Positions 35,190 through 44,806 of a stretch of DNA of 64,000 nt are shown piece by piece. The DNA comes from Rhodoferax sp. OV413 (GTDB lineage: Bacteria; Pseudomonadota; Gammaproteobacteria; Pseudomonadales; Pseudohongiellaceae): NCBI GenBank assembly GCA_943330915.2, contig CALQJO020000008.1:1-64000 (forward strand), given 5' to 3'. The notes under the pieces are model-generated. The model was not told where the DNA came from and searched no databases. It was given only the letters and a program-made list of their open reading frames with translations. How positions within the stretch are numbered: the first letter of the stretch is position 1; each line of letters starts with the position of its first letter. The position numbers and the translations under genes were made by a program.

Positions 35190-35202
35190 TGTTAACTCCT
35201 CA

Positions 35203-38169
35203 TCAGAAACTGACGCGAACATCCAGGTAAGCGTAGCGGCCATAGTCGGAATGCGCATCCGAGGAATAGCCAAAGTAACGATCCGCCAACGGAGCACGCT
35301 CATCGGTCAGGTTTTTTATGCCCAGACGCAGGCGTGTATTCCTGTCGAATATCTCGGTACGGTAATCCACCGTGGCATCGTAGGTAGTCATCGCCGGGAT
35401 AATGTAGCGCGTGCCGTTATCAAGCGTCAGTGAATCCTGATAGAACGAACCCAGCTGGTAGGCAGAGAGCCCAACGCCCCAGTCATCCAGACGCCACTGC
35501 AACTGCGCAGAATGTTTCTCATCCTGATTGCCATCCAGATTGAGCAGATTCGCAAAACCTGACACTGGAATGGACGCCGGTAATGCGCCACTGGCTTTGG
35601 CCGCCACAATTTCACCTGCCAATCCACCTGGCAGTTGCTCGTAATCGGTCAGGAAAGCACCGTTGTAGCTGAGGCTGAAATTACCAAAGCGCGTGTCGAC
35701 ATCATAATAAATACCCAGGTCAAAACCCTTGACTGTGCGGGTATCCAGGTTGGTATATCTGTCAAACACGGTGGTTGCCACGCCTGCAGGGCAGATGCCT
35801 GCCCGGGTATAAACCGCTGCCGCTTCCGGGGTGACTGTCTGACGCTCAACGGCGGTGTTGAAACTCTGCGCACAATTACCCGTGCCGGCCTGGAGGCGCC
35901 GCAGCAGATCCAGCGCCATGTGGTTTTCTTCACCAAACAGGCCAATCGTGCCTTCTTTTTCAATCGACCAGTAATCCAGGGTCACCGTCAGCTGATCATC
36001 CGGCGTAAACACAAAACCAATGGAGGTGTTGGTGGACTCCTCTGGTATCAGGAAGTTGCTACCTTCGGCAACACGTTGCGTACTGTTTGTACAATCGAGG
36101 ATGTTCTGCAGAGGATCACCGCCACGCTCTGCTGCATACACGCACGCCCAGTCAGTGCGGGTATTTTCGCGGGCCACCAGGCCTTCGTTTACCGTCACCA
36201 GATTAGGGACTCTGTAACCCTCTGACCAGGAACCACGAAGCAGACCCCAACTGACCGGACGCCAGCCAAAGGCCACTTTACCCACCGTGGTGCTGCCCAC
36301 ATCAGAGAAGTCTTCGTAACGTGCTGCCACTTGCATATCCAGTGTCTGCAGCACAGGAATCTGTAACTCGGCAGACGCGGAGTTGACTGTGCGTGACCCG
36401 GAACTGTCTGACGAAGGACTGGAGTTGGCCACATCAGAGATAAAAGGGAAGGTTTTGCCATTCAAATCGGTGGCTCTTATTGTGCCATCGAGTCGCGGAT
36501 CGCGATCATCGATAAAGGCCTCACGACGCCACTCAAGACCAACAACCGCGCCGACATTGCCTGCCGGGAGTTCAAAGACGTTGGCATTGGAGCCCTTGAT
36601 ATCAAATGTGCTCAGCGACGTCTCATTATCCCGGTACACATCGATCAGCGCACGTTCGATATTGGTATTAACCCCCATCGAGAAGGGATTATAGGCAGCA
36701 GCCGTTTTATCGTTCAGCGCTTCCTGCATCAGCACGTTGGAGATACTGTTGCGGCTCAGGTCGTAACTGGTAGCACGCGACCAGGACAACGCCGACTCCA
36801 TACCCCATTCGCCCAAATTCCAACGCAGCCCTTGCAAAACACGGTACGTGTCATTATCCACGTCAACAATACGGGGCACCTCGTCAAAACGATAGTTATC
36901 TATCAGCAGTTGCAGCCCGGAACATGGCAATGTGGGACCCGCCAGAGAGTCTGGCAAGCGGTTTGGAGAACCACAGGGCCCTAAGGGGTTGTAGTAGTTA
37001 TCAGCCGCTACCGTGAATGGAAACACGGATGGAAAGGAAGCCTGACGGCGCATATTACTGCTGGCATCGTAGGCCAACAGCTCGGTGAAGCTTTCAACAC
37101 CGTTTAAAAATTCGTGATTGATGTTAACAAACAGGCTGAGTCGCTCCAGCTCGGACGCAACGTCGCGTAGTTCATTGGAGTTGGATCGGAAATTCGGTGT
37201 TGTGTCCGCGTTGCCACACGCCCTGCTGTTCAGCTGATAAGTACATTCGGCAGAACCTGCCGGAAACAACTGAAACTCGCCGGCGCTGTCAACGATATTA
37301 TTCCGCCGCAGGGCACTGGTAGCCGCCACGGTTGAAACCACATCAAATTGCCCGCCCAGTGAGTTAACAGAGTCATTGCGCCATGCGCCGTTTCCAAACC
37401 AGGGTGAATCTGATGGAACCAGTCGCGAAAGATCAGAGTTTGCCCAGCGATCGTCTTCCGAGGCACGCACCCGGTCACGCTCGTAATAATTAAAAAAAGC
37501 ACCAACGTTGGTTCGCCCTTCGTTGAAGTTCTTGCCCCACTCCGCCGTAATCAACCGATCATTGCGGCTGACGTTCTCATAGTCGGTGAAACGGGTACGG
37601 ATGTTAAAACCTTCAAAATCATTTTTCAGTACTGTGTTGACAACACCTGCCACCGCGTCCGCACCGTAAATAGCCGATGCGCCATCTCGCAAAATTTCTA
37701 CGCGCTCAATGCCCCAAACCGGCAGTATCTGTGAATTCACTGTATTCACAGGAACAAAGCTGCCACCGACTTCTTCAGTCTGATAACTGGCATTGTTGAC
37801 CAATCGCCGGCCATTGAGCAGCACCAGGGTATTTCCGGTGCCGACGTTGCGCAGGTTAAAGGCGCCGACATCGCCACGCGACGCGTTTGTGCCGCCACTG
37901 ATGCTCTCAGCCTCATTAAAAAAGTTTTGCCCCATCTCCGGGATCATCTGCATCAGTTCATCACCGGAGACAGCACCCATCACTTCGATCTGGTCAGCGT
38001 CCAACACAGTGACCGCCAGTGAGTCGGTGATTGTTGCGCCCCGGATCTGAGAGCCGACAACGGTGATTTCTTCAATACCGGCGGGCTCCTGTGCGGGTTG
38101 TTGGGCTGCCGCCAGGCTGCTTGCCATGGAGCCGAGTGCTACACCGATTGCTTTACTGAGTTTGTTCAT
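35203..38169 (-). CDS. TonB-dependent outer-membrane receptor (large)
   Basis: A 988-residue outer-membrane transporter. It begins with a signal peptide, then the TonB box-like EEITVVGSQI, and the plug domain with NLRNVGTGNTLVLLNGRRLV and VERVEILRDGASAIYGADAVAGVVN. The rest is a 22-strand-type barrel that ends in a terminal Phe (YLDVRVSF). The long loops and SusC-like plug suggest a sugar, peptide or other polymer fragment rather than a siderophore, but the ligand cannot be read. AGGGGA stands 5 nt before the ATG. It is divergent from the M14 peptidase gene and upstream of the broken SGNH hydrolase. Confidence 0.93.
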   Translation of the reverse strand: MNKLSKAIGVALGSMASSLAAAQQPAQEPAGIEEITVVGSQIRGATITDSLAVTVLDADQIEVMGAVSGDELMQMIPEMGQNFFNEAESISGGTNASRGDVGAFNLRNVGTGNTLVLLNGRRLVNNASYQTEEVGGSFVPVNTVNSQILPVWGIERVEILRDGASAIYGADAVAGVVNTVLKNDFEGFNIRTRFTDYENVSRNDRLITAEWGKNFNEGRTNVGAFFNYYERDRVRASEDDRWANSDLSRLVPSDSPWFGNGAWRNDSVNSLGGQFDVVSTVAATSALRRNNIVDSAGEFQLFPAGSAECTYQLNSRACGNADTTPNFRSNSNELRDVASELERLSLFVNINHEFLNGVESFTELLAYDASSNMRRQASFPSVFPFTVAADNYYNPLGPCGSPNRLPDSLAGPTLPCSGLQLLIDNYRFDEVPRIVDVDNDTYRVLQGLRWNLGEWGMESALSWSRATSYDLSRNSISNVLMQEALNDKTAAAYNPFSMGVNTNIERALIDVYRDNETSLSTFDIKGSNANVFELPAGNVGAVVGLEWRREAFIDDRDPRLDGTIRATDLNGKTFPFISDVANSSPSSDSSGSRTVNSASAELQIPVLQTLDMQVAARYEDFSDVGSTTVGKVAFGWRPVSWGLLRGSWSEGYRVPNLVTVNEGLVARENTRTDWACVYAAERGGDPLQNILDCTNSTQRVAEGSNFLIPEESTNTSIGFVFTPDDQLTVTLDYWSIEKEGTIGLFGEENHMALDLLRRLQAGTGNCAQSFNTAVERQTVTPEAAAVYTRAGICPAGVATTVFDRYTNLDTRTVKGFDLGIYYDVDTRFGNFSLSYNGAFLTDYEQLPGGLAGEIVAAKASGALPASIPVSGFANLLNLDGNQDEKHSAQLQWRLDDWGVGLSAYQLGSFYQDSLTLDNGTRYIIPAMTTYDATVDYRTEIFDRNTRLRLGIKNLTDERAPLADRYFGYSSDAHSDYGRYAYLDVRVSF

Positions 38170-38439
38170 GGTTTCCCCTATTGATTTGGCTTTATGTCGT
38201 AACTCTGCTTGCTGTCTGTGTTTTTTTTATTTTTTATAGTGCTGTTGTGTATTGATATATATGCAAAAACGGCAATGTGAGAGGGCTGGTGGTTTTGCGC
38301 TTAAACGATGGAGCGGTCGTTATACCTCAGATTATTTACAAAGCCAATGAATTCAATGTCACACCGCTATACAGTGCCAGCTCAGACAATTAGACTCGCC
38401 GCTGGACTTCAGGCACACACAACAGAGGATTCGCGCGCA

Positions 38440-39642
38440 ATGAGTGCTTACAGAAAAATCAGCAATTGGTTAACAATCATTCTGACCATGCTCACGGTGA
38501 GCGGCCCGCCCGCAAATGCGCAGATTGATCAGCCTGTACTCAGTTGCGATTTCGGCGATGTTGTTTTTGATTTGTCCTTTTCCAGCGCACGGCTGAACAG
38601 CTGTAAACAAACCGGGGACCGTGTTTTCAGCGTGTCTACCACCCCCGAAAATGTCCCCATCAATCCCAGCCCCTGGTATGCCTTTAAACTGTATTCTGAA
38701 ACCCCTCAGGACATCACTGTCTACCTGCATTACCCGGTGTCTGATCATCGCTACTTGCCAAAAATCAGCAACGACGGCGTGAACTGGCAACCTGTTGCAG
38801 AACAGGATATGCAACTGTTATTCAATGACAAAGCCATCAAGTTGCGTCTTCGGGCCGGGCCCGAGGCCCTTTGGGTGGCCGGCCAGGAGATCGTTGATAA
38901 CCCTTTTTATGACAACTTTACCCGCGAACTGGGCGAACTGGATTTCCTCGATCGGCAGATACTCGGGCTGAGCGCAGAAGGCCGCCCGATTTATACACTC
39001 AAAACAACAACACCCGCGCAGCGCTACATTGTGCTGATTGGCCGGCAACACCCCCCGGAAATCAGCGGCGCGCTGGCAATGACACATTTTGTAGAACGCC
39101 TATTGCGTGACGAGCCTCTGGCCAACGCCTTCAGGGCGCAATATGGATTGCTGATCACACCCAACATGAACCCGGACGGCGTAGAGCATGGCTTCTGGCG
39201 CCACAACACGGGCGGCATTGATCTGAATCGTGACTGGGGTCCGTTCACACAACCGGAAACTCGCTTGATGCGCGATCAGTTGAACCGTTTTCTTGAGCCC
39301 GGCAGCCCACAGCTGAGTCTCTTTCTGGATTTTCATTCCACCAATCGCGACATTTTTTACACCCCTACCCGTGAAGTGACCCGGCACCTGCCCGAGTTTA
39401 CCGACCAGTGGTTATCTCAGGTGCAGACGCGCATGCAGCAAATTTATGCGGATTACGAAGTGGAGGCGATTCCCGGTTACAACGTGGAATCCGGGGTCTC
39501 CAAAAGCTGGATCAGTCAGTTCTTTGGAGTGCCAGCCATTACCGTTGAGATTGGAGATGAAACCCCACGTGCCATGATTGACTCATTGGCCGTGATTGCA
39601 GCAGAGGAAATGATGACGCTGTTGCTCAGCATGGAAAACTGA
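38440..39642 (+). CDS. Secreted M14-family zinc carboxypeptidase-like protein
   Basis: A 400-residue exported protein. I choose ATG 38440, which starts at a signal peptide (WLTIILTMLTVSGPPANAQ); the frame is open 44 codons further up but without secretion signal logic. After an N-terminal beta domain comes the M14 core: zinc ligands HPPE (His 204, Glu 207), the conserved NPDGVEHGFWRHNTGGIDLNRDWGP, the third ligand in FLDFHSTN and the catalytic Glu in ITVEIGDE. It may trim peptides or peptidoglycan stems. Gap of 40 nt to the serine hydrolase suggests an operon. Confidence 0.88.
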   Translation: MSAYRKISNWLTIILTMLTVSGPPANAQIDQPVLSCDFGDVVFDLSFSSARLNSCKQTGDRVFSVSTTPENVPINPSPWYAFKLYSETPQDITVYLHYPVSDHRYLPKISNDGVNWQPVAEQDMQLLFNDKAIKLRLRAGPEALWVAGQEIVDNPFYDNFTRELGELDFLDRQILGLSAEGRPIYTLKTTTPAQRYIVLIGRQHPPEISGALAMTHFVERLLRDEPLANAFRAQYGLLITPNMNPDGVEHGFWRHNTGGIDLNRDWGPFTQPETRLMRDQLNRFLEPGSPQLSLFLDFHSTNRDIFYTPTREVTRHLPEFTDQWLSQVQTRMQQIYADYEVEAIPGYNVESGVSKSWISQFFGVPAITVEIGDETPRAMIDSLAVIAAEEMMTLLLSMEN

Positions 39643-39682
39643 AAGTCCACGCAGGATTTCTATCAGACTATTTGGTGAAAAT

Positions 39683-41116
39683 ATGAATAAACACACCACA
39701 TCCGCCGCGCTTTTGTGTGCTGCCCTGTCCACTGCCAGCATGGCACAACAACTTGAACAATATGATTACTGGGCACCGCAACGTGCCATGGTGCAACGGG
39801 GCCAGCAGGCGGTGTTCATGTGCAATGGTCTGTTTACCAGCCATCGCACACTGGAGCAGGTGTTTAAACAAGAACTGGCCTTCCTGCGCAGCCCGGTTGG
39901 CACGGCTGACGGTGGTGACTACCACGTCGACTGGGAGCGCCAAGCGGTTGAAGTTGGTGCGCCCGACGCAGTCCCGGTGATGCGGGCCGTTTTCCGCGAA
40001 GGCATTGGCTGCGTCATTCTGGCACCCGACCAGACACTGGCGGATATTGATGACCTACCCGAACTGACGCTTCCACTGCCACCCGGCGATGCTTCTCAAA
40101 TCCCCTGGCCCGATGGTGATCTGACAACCCAGCAGGAGTTGCCGTCCGCAATCGATGCAAACGCCCTGCAAGCAGCGTCGGACTGGGCCTTTAATCGCCC
40201 GACTGCGGAACAGGACACACTGAGTCTTCTTGTGGTTTACAAAGGTCAGATTATTCTCGAGCGTTATGCGCCGGGCATCGATATGACCACGCGCACGCGC
40301 ACCTGGTCTACCGCCAAGAGTATTGCATCCACCTTGATTGGCATGCTGGTCGATCAGGGGCAATTGTCGCTTGACGAGCCCCTGGATTTGCCATGGTTGC
40401 CAACAGCCGGCTCAGCGGATGCTGACCCGCGCCGCCACATCACCTTGCGTCATGTGCTGAACATGAGCAGCGGACTCGAAAGCATCGACAACGCCGGTAT
40501 GGAGTATGCCACCGGATCAGGTCTTTCCTATTGGGCGGGCGCCAGTTCTGTCAACGGCGCGTTGAACCGGGCATTGATCCGCGAGCCGGGTTCGCACTGG
40601 GACTATGAGAATTACGACACCCTTCTGGGTGTGTATGCGATGAAGCAGGCCTTGGGTGGCGAAAACACTTACGCCGAGTTTCCCCGCAAAGCGCTGCTGG
40701 ATCGGATTGGCATGCGCAATACGCTGGTGAGTACCGATCGTTTTGGCGACTTTGTACTCAGCAGTCAGGTGTATACCAATGCGCGGGACCTGGCACGTTA
40801 TGGCCTCTTGTATCTGAACAATGGCCAGTGGAACGGTGAACAACTGATTTCAACAGACTGGATAGAATTTTCACGCACACCGGCACCCGCAACGGTTGGG
40901 CAAGGCGGGCAATACGGTGGGCAGTGGTGGCTGGTACCTGAGGGGCGCACTGACATTCCCGCGGATGCTTACTCAACTAATGGCAACCGCGGCCAGTTTA
41001 CTGTGGTTGTGCCCTCGCACGATCTGGTGATTGTGCGTCGCGGACTGGACTACGGCCGACAAGGATTTAATCAGTGGGATCTGACCCGTGAGGTGCTCAA
41101 GGCCGTGAACCCATAA
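39683..41116 (+). CDS. Serine hydrolase, beta-lactamase/PBP class C fold, exported
   Basis: A 477-residue protein with a signal peptide (cut near ASMAQQ) and the class C-like active-site set: STAK at 209-212 (nucleophile Ser and Lys) and a YEN triad in HWDYENYDT. The C-terminal region (TNGNRGQFTVVVPSHDLVIVRRG) resembles the HxG/KTG strand area. The first 150 residues form an extra domain. Such proteins are usually esterases or D-amino acid peptidases rather than resistance enzymes. It ends at a strong terminator. Confidence 0.88.
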   Translation: MNKHTTSAALLCAALSTASMAQQLEQYDYWAPQRAMVQRGQQAVFMCNGLFTSHRTLEQVFKQELAFLRSPVGTADGGDYHVDWERQAVEVGAPDAVPVMRAVFREGIGCVILAPDQTLADIDDLPELTLPLPPGDASQIPWPDGDLTTQQELPSAIDANALQAASDWAFNRPTAEQDTLSLLVVYKGQIILERYAPGIDMTTRTRTWSTAKSIASTLIGMLVDQGQLSLDEPLDLPWLPTAGSADADPRRHITLRHVLNMSSGLESIDNAGMEYATGSGLSYWAGASSVNGALNRALIREPGSHWDYENYDTLLGVYAMKQALGGENTYAEFPRKALLDRIGMRNTLVSTDRFGDFVLSSQVYTNARDLARYGLLYLNNGQWNGEQLISTDWIEFSRTPAPATVGQGGQYGGQWWLVPEGRTDIPADAYSTNGNRGQFTVVVPSHDLVIVRRGLDYGRQGFNQWDLTREVLKAVNP

Positions 41117-41118
41117 AA

Positions 41119-41154
41119 AAAGCCGGCAACTGCTGAGAGTTGCCGGCCTTTTTT
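41119..41154. terminator. Bidirectional terminator between convergent genes
   Basis: A perfect 10-bp stem GCCGGCAACT / AGTTGCCGGC with a 6-nt loop is flanked by A7 on one side and T6 on the other, directly after the serine hydrolase stop. The convergent TonB receptor ends 25 nt further on, so the hairpin serves both. Confidence 0.93.
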
Positions 41155-41179
41155 GTCTTCAGTTTTTTACTTCAGTCAA

Positions 41180-43444
41180 TCAGAACGCTGCCTTCAACGA
41201 CAGGAACAACTGACGTGGTGCACCCGGCAACAAGGTCATCGCGGTACCGGTCAGGTCAGAATTGCCAAAACCACCACTGCCAACGGTAGAGATGTACTCT
41301 CTGTCGATCAGGTTGGTGACATCCACCTGTGCGGTCAACTCTTTGAACATGCCCAGATCACCAAAGCGGTAACCAGCGCTGACGTTAATGATGGTTGAGC
41401 TTTCCACGCTGCCCTCATTCAGGAAGGTGTACTCACGCTCGCCGGTGTACTTCAGGTGTACTTTGGCAAACACACTCTCCATCTCATAACCCAGCTCGGA
41501 GTTGTACATCCACTCGGGTGAATCCACCACGGTCTTGCCGGCAGTGTTCACACGCGTGGTGCCTGAGAAGTAATCGTCATCAATTTTAGACTGGTTGTAG
41601 CTGGCAGAGTTGTACCAGCTGATACTGTCGGTCAGATTCCAGATCACACCGGTCTCAACACCGCGGGAGGTCACGCTGCCGACGTTAGCCAGTGCGTTAA
41701 AGGCGCCGATAATGGCGGAACCCTGCTGAATCGCCAACAGACGGTCATCAAAATTGACGTTGTACGCGCTGACCACACCTTCAATACCGTCAACGCGGAA
41801 GCGCCAGCCGAGTTCGAAGGTAGTTGATGTTTCAGGTTCAATGGTGTTTTTGATGGCGTCGAAGCCAGCCTGCGTCGCGGAGAATGGCGACGTGCCGGTG
41901 GCTGATCCGATCAGGGCACGCACATTCTTGGAATACGCACCAAATACTTCGCCCTGATTACCCAGGTCGTAAACGAATCCGGCCTGCGGCAGGAAACCTT
42001 CGTCGGTGTCGATCTTGCCAGTTTTGTTGTCACCAACGATGGTGCGCGCTGCCACATCGACCTGCACGCTCTTGAATCCGAATTCCAGACGCAGGGCATC
42101 AGTGGCCTGCCAAGTGTCCTTCACATGGATCTGCGTGGTTTCTGTGTTAAAGGCATATTCCCACTGTGTCCGCAGCGGATTGCGCTGAAACTCCAGGAAG
42201 TTGCGGGTTGGCGCAACGGCTGAAGGTTCGCCATAGAATCGACGTGCCTGTTCGAAGTCATTGTCTTCTGTCCACAGGCCGATATTCAGGGTGTGCGCGC
42301 CAGCGGTAACACTCAGATTGGAGATAATGCCACTGCGGTCAATCTGATATTCAGTGGTGCGGATTGTTAACGGTGCGCCACCTGGCGTTGCCAGATACGG
42401 TGTGCCCCACTGTCCCTGACCTTCGTTGTCGTGGAAATACGCGGTGGTTTTCCAGTCGATGTTTTCTGTTATTGGCAGATCCAAGGCGACGTAGGACAGG
42501 GTGTCCTTGCGCAGACCGGACGCGTTCCAGTAGGCATCATCCAGGCTGTTCACGGCGCCGGTGAAATTGCCACGTGCTGCAGCCACAGCGCGATCCCAAT
42601 CAGGGTAGTAGTTATCCCAGTCACTGCCCAGACGGCGGATCATGTCTTTGGACATATCCTGGTAGTCATTTTCAGCGCGGTCAGAGTCACTGTAGTAGGC
42701 CGTCAGCAAGGCATTGCCCAGTGTCTGTTCCAGCTTGAGGTTGACGTAGTCCTGCTGCTGCGACCCGGCACCCTTCCATTTGTCGGAGTCCTGTGATGCG
42801 GCACTCACAAAAAAACGTGTGCCGGTGCTGAGCTCACCGCTGTCTGCACGCAGGAACATCCGCTGTGCTGCGTCGCTGCCAAAGCTGACGTTGGTGCTGA
42901 TACCAAACTCTTCATTCGGGCGTGCTGTGGTAAATTCCAGTGTGCCACCCAGGTTGCTGGTGGAGGCAGTCGACAATGCGCCGGCACCTTGTGACAACGA
43001 CACGCCGCCAATGTTCTCTGACATCACCGCGCGGCTGATGTGCAGACCATTATGGTTGGCGTAAGACATATCGCCCAGTGGGACTTCGTCCAGTGTAAAG
43101 CCCATCTGATTCTGGTTAAAACCACGCACCACGATGCGGGTAGACCACTCGTAAGCACCGTAAGGATCAGCAGACTGGAAGTTCACACCAGGCAGTTTTT
43201 CAATGGCTTTTAACGGGCTGGTGCCAGCGGCATACTGGTCCAGTTGAGTGGCTGTCAGGCTTTGTACCTGACGCACTTCACCCTGACCGAATACACTGAT
43301 TTCCTGAATTTCAGGCGCAGGCTGGGCGTGCGCCATGCCAACACACAGGCCATTGATCGCGACGACGCTGGCAGCAATGGCGAGTGACAGTCGGTTTGCA
43401 GCAGGCTTTTGTGGGAAGCGTACCGCGGGATTTATGTTGTTCAT
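41180..43444 (-). CDS. TonB-dependent outer-membrane receptor, putatively phosphate-regulated
   Basis: A 754-residue receptor. The start is ATG 43444 with GGAG 8 nt upstream; it opens with a signal peptide ending in AHAQ, a TonB-box-like EIQEISVFGQG and a plug containing EKLPGVNFQSADPYGAYEWSTRIVVRGFNQNQMGFTLDEVPLGD. The barrel ends in a C-terminal Phe (LSLKAAF). The plug resembles receptors of the FecA-like outer-membrane type used for varied ligands. A Pho-box-like array and several dyads lie in the 198-bp upstream gap. Ligand unknown. Confidence 0.92.
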   Translation of the reverse strand: MNNINPAVRFPQKPAANRLSLAIAASVVAINGLCVGMAHAQPAPEIQEISVFGQGEVRQVQSLTATQLDQYAAGTSPLKAIEKLPGVNFQSADPYGAYEWSTRIVVRGFNQNQMGFTLDEVPLGDMSYANHNGLHISRAVMSENIGGVSLSQGAGALSTASTSNLGGTLEFTTARPNEEFGISTNVSFGSDAAQRMFLRADSGELSTGTRFFVSAASQDSDKWKGAGSQQQDYVNLKLEQTLGNALLTAYYSDSDRAENDYQDMSKDMIRRLGSDWDNYYPDWDRAVAAARGNFTGAVNSLDDAYWNASGLRKDTLSYVALDLPITENIDWKTTAYFHDNEGQGQWGTPYLATPGGAPLTIRTTEYQIDRSGIISNLSVTAGAHTLNIGLWTEDNDFEQARRFYGEPSAVAPTRNFLEFQRNPLRTQWEYAFNTETTQIHVKDTWQATDALRLEFGFKSVQVDVAARTIVGDNKTGKIDTDEGFLPQAGFVYDLGNQGEVFGAYSKNVRALIGSATGTSPFSATQAGFDAIKNTIEPETSTTFELGWRFRVDGIEGVVSAYNVNFDDRLLAIQQGSAIIGAFNALANVGSVTSRGVETGVIWNLTDSISWYNSASYNQSKIDDDYFSGTTRVNTAGKTVVDSPEWMYNSELGYEMESVFAKVHLKYTGEREYTFLNEGSVESSTIINVSAGYRFGDLGMFKELTAQVDVTNLIDREYISTVGSGGFGNSDLTGTAMTLLPGAPRQLFLSLKAAF

Positions 43445-43505
43445 GGGTAGATCTCCGAAGATTGAGTAGGCTGCCGGCGCAATTGCGCAGCAGCGCGCTC
43501 GTCGG

Positions 43506-43612
43506 CCCACACGAGTCATTGCTCATGTGGACGAACTGCTCAGCGAGTGTGCAACCACTATGTGTCAGTGGTTAGACGGGCGGATGACAGTTTCAGGACA
43601 TTTTTGTGTCAG
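43506..43612 (-). promoter_or_regulatory. Pho-box-like array and stacked dyads before the TonB receptor
   Basis: On the minus strand, half-sites CTGACAC, ATGTCCT and CTGTCAT stand at 11-bp steps with A-rich 4-bp spacers (43612-43584), compared with PhoB's CTGTCAT. The last is exact. Nearer the gene are two more dyads: AACCACT / AGTGGTT (43553-43573) and CCACACGAG / CTCATGTGG (43506-43529, one mismatch). No good -10 is seen at the expected place, so promoter function is uncertain; the dyads could be leader hairpins. Confidence 0.45.
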
Positions 43613-43642
43613 AGACTGAAACTGCGATAGGAGATTTTCTGG

Positions 43643-44806
43643 CTAGAACCAGCTGTCAAAGCGGATGTCGTCACTGCCCTGCGGCAATGAAACAGCCATA
43701 CCGTCGCGCGCGACGCGCACCGGGCCGTCCAAACGCGACGGCGCATCACGCAGAAACGCTGGCTCCAGAAAGCGGCTGGGCAGCGGCGGTACCACGTGAT
43801 TCAGAATCAGCGCGCTGGCATTGGCAAGTTGTGCAACATCGGCGGCATCTTCGGGCGTGGTGTGATAGTCCAGCACGTCACGCATGATAGCGCCCAGATT
43901 GGGGTCGCCGCGGGCGATCACATTTTCCTCGAGCACGCCCAGCATCTCGGGTTGCAGACCCTCTACCACCAGCAGATCGGCGCCTCGTGCAAAGTCCTCA
44001 AAACCGGGGGTACGCGACACAATCAGATCACCACTGAATACCACGGCGCGACCGGCGTATTCAAAACGGTAGGCCACCGCCGGATCGGCAGGCGCATGAT
44101 CAACACGCATCGCCGTGACCAACAAACCATCGGCGTCGTACACGGTTACTGCGCTCTCTTTGGCAGGCGGTGTAACCCGTGGTGGTAACGCAAAAGGCGC
44201 AGCCAGCAATCCCCCGCCGGATGACGGCACAATATTCTCGCCGTGATGCGCGGGCCGGAAAATCTGGTCGAGCGCATAGGCCTGATTAAAGCCTGCCACC
44301 ACCTGTTCCACACCCGTGGCACCCATCACCGTCAACGGCGACTGATGCGCGCCGTTAACCCAACGCTGCAAGGCCAGATTCCCCAGATCAGCGATATGAT
44401 CAGAATGATAGTGGGTCAGAAACACCGCCTTTATTCTGTCTGGTGGCAAGCCCATCAAGGCGATATTGGTGGTCGATCCGCTGCCCGAATCAATCACAAA
44501 CAGGTTTTCTCCAGCCACCACGACCGCACAGGATTCGGCGCGCGTCGCATCCGGGATCGGTGAACCCGTCCCGCAGAACGCCACATGCAGACCCGGCGCC
44601 AGCGTTGCCATGCGGTCCTGTTGCGCGCGTTCCGTCGCCAGGCGTTCAAACACCAGCTGCCCCAGTTGCGCTTGAAAAATGCGGGCAGATGCCGCGATTA
44701 CCACCAACACCAGCACCAGCACCATCATCACCACGATCAGCACCCGCGCAACGGGTGAACTGCTTATACGCGCTCTTAAACCCTGGGTCTTCTGTATGGT
44801 ATTCAT
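43643..44806 (-). CDS. Membrane-anchored metallo-beta-lactamase-fold hydrolase (RNase Z-like)
   Basis: A 387-residue protein with one N-terminal membrane anchor (about residues 20-40) and a periplasmic MBL domain. Metal-binding THYHSDHIAD gives His 132, His 134, Asp 136 and His 137; further ligands are in VVFSGDLIVSRT and the C-terminal ILNHVVPP. The FCGTGSPIPDATRAESCAVVV opening is the arylsulfatase/RNase Z-type subgroup, so a phosphodiester or sulfate ester substrate is possible. Its ATG overlaps the aldehyde dehydrogenase stop (ATGA), so it is translated with it. Confidence 0.85.
   Translation of the reverse strand: MNTIQKTQGLRARISSSPVARVLIVVMMVLVLVLVVIAASARIFQAQLGQLVFERLATERAQQDRMATLAPGLHVAFCGTGSPIPDATRAESCAVVVAGENLFVIDSGSGSTTNIALMGLPPDRIKAVFLTHYHSDHIADLGNLALQRWVNGAHQSPLTVMGATGVEQVVAGFNQAYALDQIFRPAHHGENIVPSSGGGLLAAPFALPPRVTPPAKESAVTVYDADGLLVTAMRVDHAPADPAVAYRFEYAGRAVVFSGDLIVSRTPGFEDFARGADLLVVEGLQPEMLGVLEENVIARGDPNLGAIMRDVLDYHTTPEDAADVAQLANASALILNHVVPPLPSRFLEPAFLRDAPSRLDGPVRVARDGMAVSLPQGSDDIRFDSWF

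Noticed and set aside
43445-43642. A cobalamin riboswitch before the TonB receptor
   Set aside because: The gap is long and structured, but the conserved B12-box (GCCACTG with flanking helices) is not found.
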